DNA of 38,859 nt from Acetofilamentum sp. (GTDB taxonomy: Bacteria > Bacteroidota > Bacteroidia > Bacteroidales > DYOH01), in contig DYOH01000030.1 in NCBI GenBank assembly GCA_020720625.1, positions 1 to 38,859 on the forward strand, in the 5' to 3' direction. Each line of letters starts with the position of its first letter. Positions within the stretch are counted from its first letter, which is position 1. The notes below the pieces were generated by a model. That model was not told the origin of the DNA and made no database searches. It worked only from the letters and a program-made list of their open reading frames with translations. Below, one piece after another: positions 34,388-38,859 of this stretch. The position numbers were made by a program, and so were the translations under genes.

Positions 34388-35602
34388 TTAAAATTTATAT
34401 ACCAAATCCAAATAGGGCAATCCTATCGGCACAAGTTCGAAAATATCTTTATTATTGATTAAAGCAATATCAAAAGTAAGTTTTTCTCTCATAATTCTAA
34501 ACCCATAAGTAAAAACATAATAGTACTTATATAATTCGATTTCTTCTCCAGATAGTTTGTATTCCGTTTCGTTATAAGGCACAGCCCAATTTTCAGTAAC
34601 AAGTGCATATTTTTTTCCAGTGCGCAACATGCCATTTAAAGTGATAACCGGATTTCGCGAAGAAAAACTTTCTTCGGCATTATCCCCTATTTGCTGAAAT
34701 CCATAATATCCAATTCCCAGCGTAATATTATTTTCTATATTACCCAATGTTGAAACCCCATAGGCAAGTCCGGCCAAAGCAGGCCCCAGTATAACACCGC
34801 CCATAAAACCCGCACCAAGGTGAAAATATGGCGTAACAGTAAAACCAAATTTTGGGGTTATAAGGGCAAAAGCAGGTATAACAACTAAACCGCCAAAACT
34901 AAAATTATCGGTAATGCCATAATTTAAAGAATTTGCCAGCAAATAGGCATTTTGGTAATATCCATCCCCTTTTTTTAGATTAAACGCAGTAGGAGCAAAA
35001 AAGTAGCGTGTAGCATTGGGATTTGGCATCCAATATGTGCCTTGTTTCAGGTTTTGGTCTTCAATAGGCTTAATGTCGTCAACCAAAGCCAGATAAAGCG
35101 TAATAATGCCCGATGTTTCCGTTTTCAGTTTGATTTCACCAGGAGTAAAACCAGCTAATTCTCCATAGAAAACGTTATTATTCTTCATCTTTAGCTGGTA
35201 TTTTCCCGTTGCGGGAAGCAATTGGTAATCCTTCAAATCTTCGGCCCTCAAATAAAGATTTCCGGCATTACTTTCATAAATTTCGATAAAAAATTTCTCG
35301 TAATTGAGGTACTGCGCAAAAATACGCTCACCGTTTTCAAGTATCCAATACCCCAACTGAAGACTATCTGCTTGCTGAGCAAGATTATCTGCCTTCAAAA
35401 TGCTAATAAAAGCAATCTCACGTCTTAGAACAAAAGTTTGTACCAACGAATTTTTTGCCTTTATATTCAGGTAAACAGTATCTTCTGTAATTCTATTCAC
35501 ATTACCCGAAACAATCATACCATTTTGCATACGAATCGTATCCTGAGCCATAGACTCCGATACGATATTCCAAATCATCAAAAAAATAAAGAGCTTTTTC
35601 AT
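34388..35602 (-). CDS. Exported protein of unknown function, beta-rich
   Basis: A 404-residue protein with a signal peptide ending SMAQ (residue 19). The N-terminal half has Sm-like strand pairs (DTIRMQNGMIVSGNVNRI, then YQLKMKNNNVFYGELAGF), the second half Gly-rich strands (SFGGLVVIPAFAL, ITLGIGYYGFQQIG) ending in DLVYKF, a likely outer-membrane barrel end. I do not recognise a named family. Convergent with the GH97 gene; its promoter was not found. Confidence 0.6.
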   Translation of the reverse strand: MKKLFIFLMIWNIVSESMAQDTIRMQNGMIVSGNVNRITEDTVYLNIKAKNSLVQTFVLRREIAFISILKADNLAQQADSLQLGYWILENGERIFAQYLNYEKFFIEIYESNAGNLYLRAEDLKDYQLLPATGKYQLKMKNNNVFYGELAGFTPGEIKLKTETSGIITLYLALVDDIKPIEDQNLKQGTYWMPNPNATRYFFAPTAFNLKKGDGYYQNAYLLANSLNYGITDNFSFGGLVVIPAFALITPKFGFTVTPYFHLGAGFMGGVILGPALAGLAYGVSTLGNIENNITLGIGYYGFQQIGDNAEESFSSRNPVITLNGMLRTGKKYALVTENWAVPYNETEYKLSGEEIELYKYYYVFTYGFRIMREKLTFDIALINNKDIFELVPIGLPYLDLVYKF

Positions 35603-35778
35603 GGCTTTATGTTTTAGTTTTCAGAAAATTACTAAAAAAAATCCAAAATTCTATTACTCCTTTTAAAAAGCAAAAGAAATATCTATTCAACAGAATATCC
35701 TTTACGGGAAAAAATTCAGACAAATAAATCAATTGAATTAATTATTCAGGTAATAGAGTAAAAAATATACAATTAGAT

Positions 35779-36071
35779 GAATTAATATAAAGCAAATATA
35801 TAATAGCCTATAAGCACTATATACTATATAACTAGCCACTTAGTGGTGAAGTATTAGTAGGAGATAGTATCTTGCGCTAACTCAAATTCCGAAGGTTTTA
35901 CGAAACCTTCGGAAGAAAACTAAAACATTATAGCAATTTCGCCACCTGCGTGGCTTTAAGATGTAAAAAAATCGTAATACTACAAAGATATCGCAGCTAA
36001 CGTGTTCAAAATCAAATATATACTTAAGCAGCCCTAAATCAAACATTTTATAAATAAACGCCTAATCAAAT
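35779..36071 (+). repeat. Dispersed palindromic repeat, copy 2
   Basis: About 293 bases matching copy 1 (3571-3850), same orientation. It shares the start GCAAATATATAATAGCCTA, the middle ACATTATAGCAATTTCGCCA and the end AATCAAACATTTTATAA. In place of copy 1's GGTGC hairpin it has a different, longer one: 12-bp perfect arms at 35887-35898 and 35903-35914 with a TACG loop. Flanking 35603-35778 and 36072-36102 show no gene. Confidence 0.75.
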
Positions 36072-36102
36072 AATTATAATTCAACTACTGTTCAAAAAGC
36101 CC

Positions 36103-36750
36103 TTACTTATTGAACGTGTAATGATAAAGTATACCATCCTGGTCGTCGATAATATAAAAACTATCGCCGCTAATAGCCAAACCTTCCGCTTTGCAAACTT
36201 CCACAGGATATTTTTTTATAAGGATGTTCTCCGGATCATATTGTATAAGCAACTTAGATTCATCGCTCACCATCCAGAGCATATTGGTTTCAGGATGAAA
36301 GCACAAACCGCTAAAATCATCGGCACAATCGAGATAGGCAGTTTTAATGGCCTCGAGATTCTGGTCAAGTTCAACAAGAATAGCCGGCTTTTTCTCATTT
36401 ACCACCCAAAGATGATTGTCTATGGGACTCATACAAATTCCTTCCATACCGCTTTTACCTTTAGGTGCATAAAAGGAAACAGGGTATTTTTTAATAAGCT
36501 TTCCTTGCGGAGAAACATGCACTATTTGATGCTTTTTTTCGTCGCACAGCCAAAAAGATTTATCGCGCCAATCGATGGTAATTCCTTCCAAATCAAATCC
36601 TTCAAAATCGAATGATTTGATTATTTCTCCTTTAAAACTCAATTGATAAATTAGATTTGTTTTATCGCTAACGGTATAGAGAAATTCACCACAGGTGGTA
36701 AGTCCGGAAGGTTCCTTTATCTTGGTCTGCATTTTTTCAATCAATTTCAT
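36103..36750 (-). CDS. SdiA-regulated/YjiK-like beta-propeller protein
   Basis: A 215-residue protein with repeated short beta units (GEFLYTVSDKTNLIYQLSF, KSFWLCDEKKHQIVHVS, NHLWVVNEKKPAILVELD, NMLWMVSDESKLLIQYD), typical of NHL-like propellers of the SdiA-regulated family (PF06977). The blocks SGLTTCGE, LEGITID, GMEGICMS and AEGLAIS give the family's repeated E-G pair. No signal peptide, so probably cytoplasmic. ATG at 36750 is preferred to the in-frame GTG at 36756. Function is unknown. Confidence 0.75.
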   Translation of the reverse strand: MKLIEKMQTKIKEPSGLTTCGEFLYTVSDKTNLIYQLSFKGEIIKSFDFEGFDLEGITIDWRDKSFWLCDEKKHQIVHVSPQGKLIKKYPVSFYAPKGKSGMEGICMSPIDNHLWVVNEKKPAILVELDQNLEAIKTAYLDCADDFSGLCFHPETNMLWMVSDESKLLIQYDPENILIKKYPVEVCKAEGLAISGDSFYIIDDQDGILYHYTFNK

Positions 36751-36840
36751 TGCCACAAATTTATACCCCTAAAAATACAAAAAGATTTCGAAAGTGGCAG
36801 CATATTGAAATTTATCCAATCAAAATAACAAGAAAACGAA

Positions 36841-37323
36841 TTATTTATTTAAAATCGCTTCCACGGCCCTTAATATTTCAGGCGATAAATCAGCAAGTGC
36901 ATTCAATTGCCAATTGAGCTCTACTTGAGCATCCACGCCAGCCATTTTAGCTGCCTTAAGACAATACCTTGCCGCCGCCGCCGCATGATCGGCCATGTGG
37001 GCTGTAGCAACAGTCTGGGCCATGGCACGTGCCATTGCTTTTTCAACCGGATTTTCGATTAACCTGGCAGCAGTATGTGCTTTAAGCGAAGCTTTTATGG
37101 CTAAGCCCGTTGGGAGCGTTCCATTCTCCCAAAGCAGCGACATGTTTAAGGCATTAAGCAAATCAACATTTATTTCGCTGTGGTATAAAAACAATACATG
37201 CTCTACACATTTTCTGGCCCACTTAATTAGTTTACGATGATTCTCCAACGAAAGCGGGCCACCACGGTGCTGTGCGATAAAAACATAGCGTCTTGAAACT
37301 TGCGCCATCTTTTTTAAATCCAT
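36841..37323 (-). CDS. Imm5-like putative immunity protein
   Basis: A 160-residue all-helical protein. RYVFIAQHRGGPLSLENHRKL and KWARKCVEHVLFLYH followed by KAHTAARLIENP and TVATAHMADHAAAAARYCLKA are blocks of the Imm5 family of polymorphic-toxin immunity proteins, as far as I recognise them. Imm5 proteins neutralise a partner toxin made by the same cell or its neighbours. No toxin, Rhs or T6SS gene lies within the window, so the gene is an orphan here. Flanked by intergenic sequences of 90 and 257 bp. Confidence 0.65.
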   Translation of the reverse strand: MDLKKMAQVSRRYVFIAQHRGGPLSLENHRKLIKWARKCVEHVLFLYHSEINVDLLNALNMSLLWENGTLPTGLAIKASLKAHTAARLIENPVEKAMARAMAQTVATAHMADHAAAAARYCLKAAKMAGVDAQVELNWQLNALADLSPEILRAVEAILNK

Positions 37324-37580
37324 ACATAAAAACTAAAAAAATATATAAGCTCAAGCATTTCCATGTATAAAAAATAATAAATTACTAATCAACCCTAACG
37401 CATAAAATCAATAATCTGAATAATCTAATTACATCCATTCAACTTTCATTATTAACCAATTTCATCTTTGTCGCATTCCACTTCCGTAAGAATTGCGCAA
37501 CTCAGTATTTAAAACCATTATCAACCTAAAGTATTCAAATTAACGAAATAGATTATGCTATTCAATAAAAACAATTGGTA

Positions 37581-38540
37581 TTATTCGTTTTCAGCTCTCA
37601 TTTTTTCAATTTGCAAAATATTGTTCTGAATATCCTTCATTATCCACTCTCCCCACCATCCGGCATAAAAGTTAAAAGATGTATTCATAACAAAATGGCT
37701 GTAAAGGTGCAAACGATGGGTCGAATCGTTCAAATGCTCAAGCTCATAAGTCCCATTAAGTACATCAAAATACTTTCCACCAATGAGCACATGCTCATCA
37801 AGCGTTGTTGAAGGAATTTCGTAAGTGTTGGCTTTAATTGAGAATACCATTTTTTTGAGATGCTCATATTCAGTTACTGTTTCATGAAAAACCAATCCAC
37901 CGGTAAAAGAAGCCTCGCGATAAGCCCCTACGCCTTCGTAGTTTAGCACTGCCTTAACAGGCCTCGGAAATCCAAGCAGGCGACTCAAGTAACCTTTATC
38001 ATCTTCTTCGGTGATGTCGTGCACGCGGGTTACATTTTTCCAGATTTTTTCTGCCGGCGCCTGAATATCAATACAAGTATAAGCCCTAAATGTAGCCGGA
38101 ATACTACCTATAGCATGTTCTATGGGCGACGAAAAAAAAGGTATAAGGACCAACAATGAGATATACAATTTGTTTTGCTTTCTTAACTTAAGATAAGCTC
38201 CAATAAGTCCACCAATAGAAGCTGCGATAAGGAATAAGGGCATTACCATTATCCAGCAAGCCCAACCTTCGATTGCAAAAAGAAGCGTGATAACGAAAAA
38301 AGCCATAATCGGTATCCAGGGCATAAGAATTCGATAAGCAATGTTTCTTATGTTTTCGGTCTTTGAAAAGTAAATTGTAAGCGCTCCCACAATAAACGGA
38401 AGCAAAAATAAAAAAGATACCGACATGACAGTAAACAAATCGCTCCATTCGCCAATACCAAAAACACCTCGCAAAGCCAGAGCATACACAGTAGGAATAC
38501 CTCCCACAAGCAAAATATTACGAATATTCAGATTCTTCAT
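37581..38540 (-). CDS. Four-helix membrane protein with C-terminal SRPBCC-type domain
   Basis: A 319-residue protein. The N-terminal third has about four to five membrane segments (LFLLPFIVGALTIYF, ILMPWIPIMAFFVITLLFAI and GWACWIMVMPLFLIAASIGG among them). From about residue 170 a soluble domain follows (IDIQAPAEKIWKNVTRVHDI, ALNYEG-type turn, then beta strands), like the START/polyketide-cyclase (SRPBCC) fold that binds lipids or small hydrophobic ligands. ATG 38540 is chosen; the frame opens earlier at 38591 without a better start. Function unknown. Confidence 0.65.
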   Translation of the reverse strand: MKNLNIRNILLVGGIPTVYALALRGVFGIGEWSDLFTVMSVSFLFLLPFIVGALTIYFSKTENIRNIAYRILMPWIPIMAFFVITLLFAIEGWACWIMVMPLFLIAASIGGLIGAYLKLRKQNKLYISLLVLIPFFSSPIEHAIGSIPATFRAYTCIDIQAPAEKIWKNVTRVHDITEEDDKGYLSRLLGFPRPVKAVLNYEGVGAYREASFTGGLVFHETVTEYEHLKKMVFSIKANTYEIPSTTLDEHVLIGGKYFDVLNGTYELEHLNDSTHRLHLYSHFVMNTSFNFYAGWWGEWIMKDIQNNILQIEKMRAENE

Positions 38541-38833
38541 TCTTTCAAAATTTTTAAAAAACAATATACGCAATTCAAACCATATTATCATCCGTAATTA
38601 TTTATCAGAAAAATAAAAAATATTAAAAAAAACCAAGTTTCATCTGCAAGCCCATCAAAGCATAATTTATAACGATTAATCCACAGGCAAAAATATTTTT
38701 ACTGCAAATGTTTCATTCCTTAAAGTATGCCAGTTATAAGCATTTATACTTTTCAAATGGCTTACGAAGTAGTTGGATGTGCCTTATGCACTCCGTGTGT
38801 CGGGTTTCATGTAGTTTGAAATGGCTAATCGAC
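38541..38833. other. Right-edge stretch without a gene
   Basis: AT-rich sequence, no coding frame I can support. Only the repeat fragment at the very end is recognisable. Confidence 0.5.
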
Positions 38834-38859
38834 GAATTTAGCCGCCTTAGCGGCGATAT
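38834..38859 (-). repeat. Dispersed palindromic repeat, partial inverted copy 3
   Basis: 24 of 26 bases match the reverse complement of copy 1 at 3762-3788, including the GCCGC/GCGGC hairpin with a CTTA loop instead of the TAAC-type loop. It is cut by the window end. Confidence 0.6.

Noticed and set aside
36756-36763. TAAATTTG box just before the SdiA-regulated-type gene, suggesting a leaderless message
   Set aside because: No TTTG at proper spacing (only 14 bases to the next one), and the box is common by chance in AT-rich DNA.

Overview
The window looks like a chromosomal segment of a free-living or host-associated member of the Bacteroidota. The evidence is AT-rich DNA, promoter boxes of the TAnnTTTG type with TTTG or TTG about 19-21 bases upstream, few Shine-Dalgarno sequences, a GH97 glycosidase, DUF4834, an ECF sigma/Spy operon and many small lipoproteins. 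I cannot name the genus from sequence alone.

Layout. 0.3-2.4 kb (minus): ECF sigma factor, probable anti-sigma protein and two Spy/CpxP-like envelope-stress proteins, ending in a clear terminator. 2.5-3.2 kb: aat, divergent. 3.2-5.1 kb: a scarred zone with the fragment of a PD-(D/E)XK (Rpn-type) transposase, a dispersed palindromic repeat and a serine hydrolase whose signal peptide carries two in-frame stops. 5.6-7.5 kb: a small ArsR-type regulator, a 17-bp perfect hairpin, then fumC. 7.8-11.6 kb: DUF4834 protein, a dihydrolipoamide-dehydrogenase-like flavoprotein without its redox cysteines, coupled to an ICMT-like membrane methyltransferase, a PepSY-type membrane protein and an OB-fold lipoprotein. 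11.6-14.5 kb (minus): outer-membrane-like protein, S41 protease lipoprotein and anmK in tight order. 14.7-22.1 kb (plus): nadB, three exported proteins (DUF3108 and two unknown), then an exported protein coupled to an 836-aa leucine-rich-repeat protein built of three modules. 22.1-25 kb: amphi-Trp protein, unknown protein, orphan cheD, and the purQ-gpmA pair on minus. 25.1-27.5 kb: sulfotransferase-like protein and sodium:solute symporter. 27.7-28.9 kb (minus): two overlapping flavodoxin-like genes, both broken. 29.2-32 kb (minus): SpoIIE/PP2C phosphatase followed at 3-bp spacings by two Uma2-type nuclease-fold genes that are nearly identical over 567 bp but differ in the N-terminus. 32.2-38.6 kb: GH97 glycosidase, an outer-membrane-like protein, a second copy of the dispersed repeat, SdiA-regulated-type protein, Imm5-like orphan immunity protein and a membrane/SRPBCC protein. 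A third, inverted repeat copy runs off the right end.

Most of the window is core metabolism and envelope biology: fumarase, NAD and purine synthesis, glycolysis, cell-wall recycling. The less ordinary parts are the phosphatase-Uma2 operon with its half-homogenised tandem genes, the repeat family whose internal hairpin is exchanged between copies, the hairpin next to fumC, the cysteine-less flavoenzyme and the cluster of decayed genes. I saw no rRNA, tRNA, CRISPR array or intact insertion sequence.
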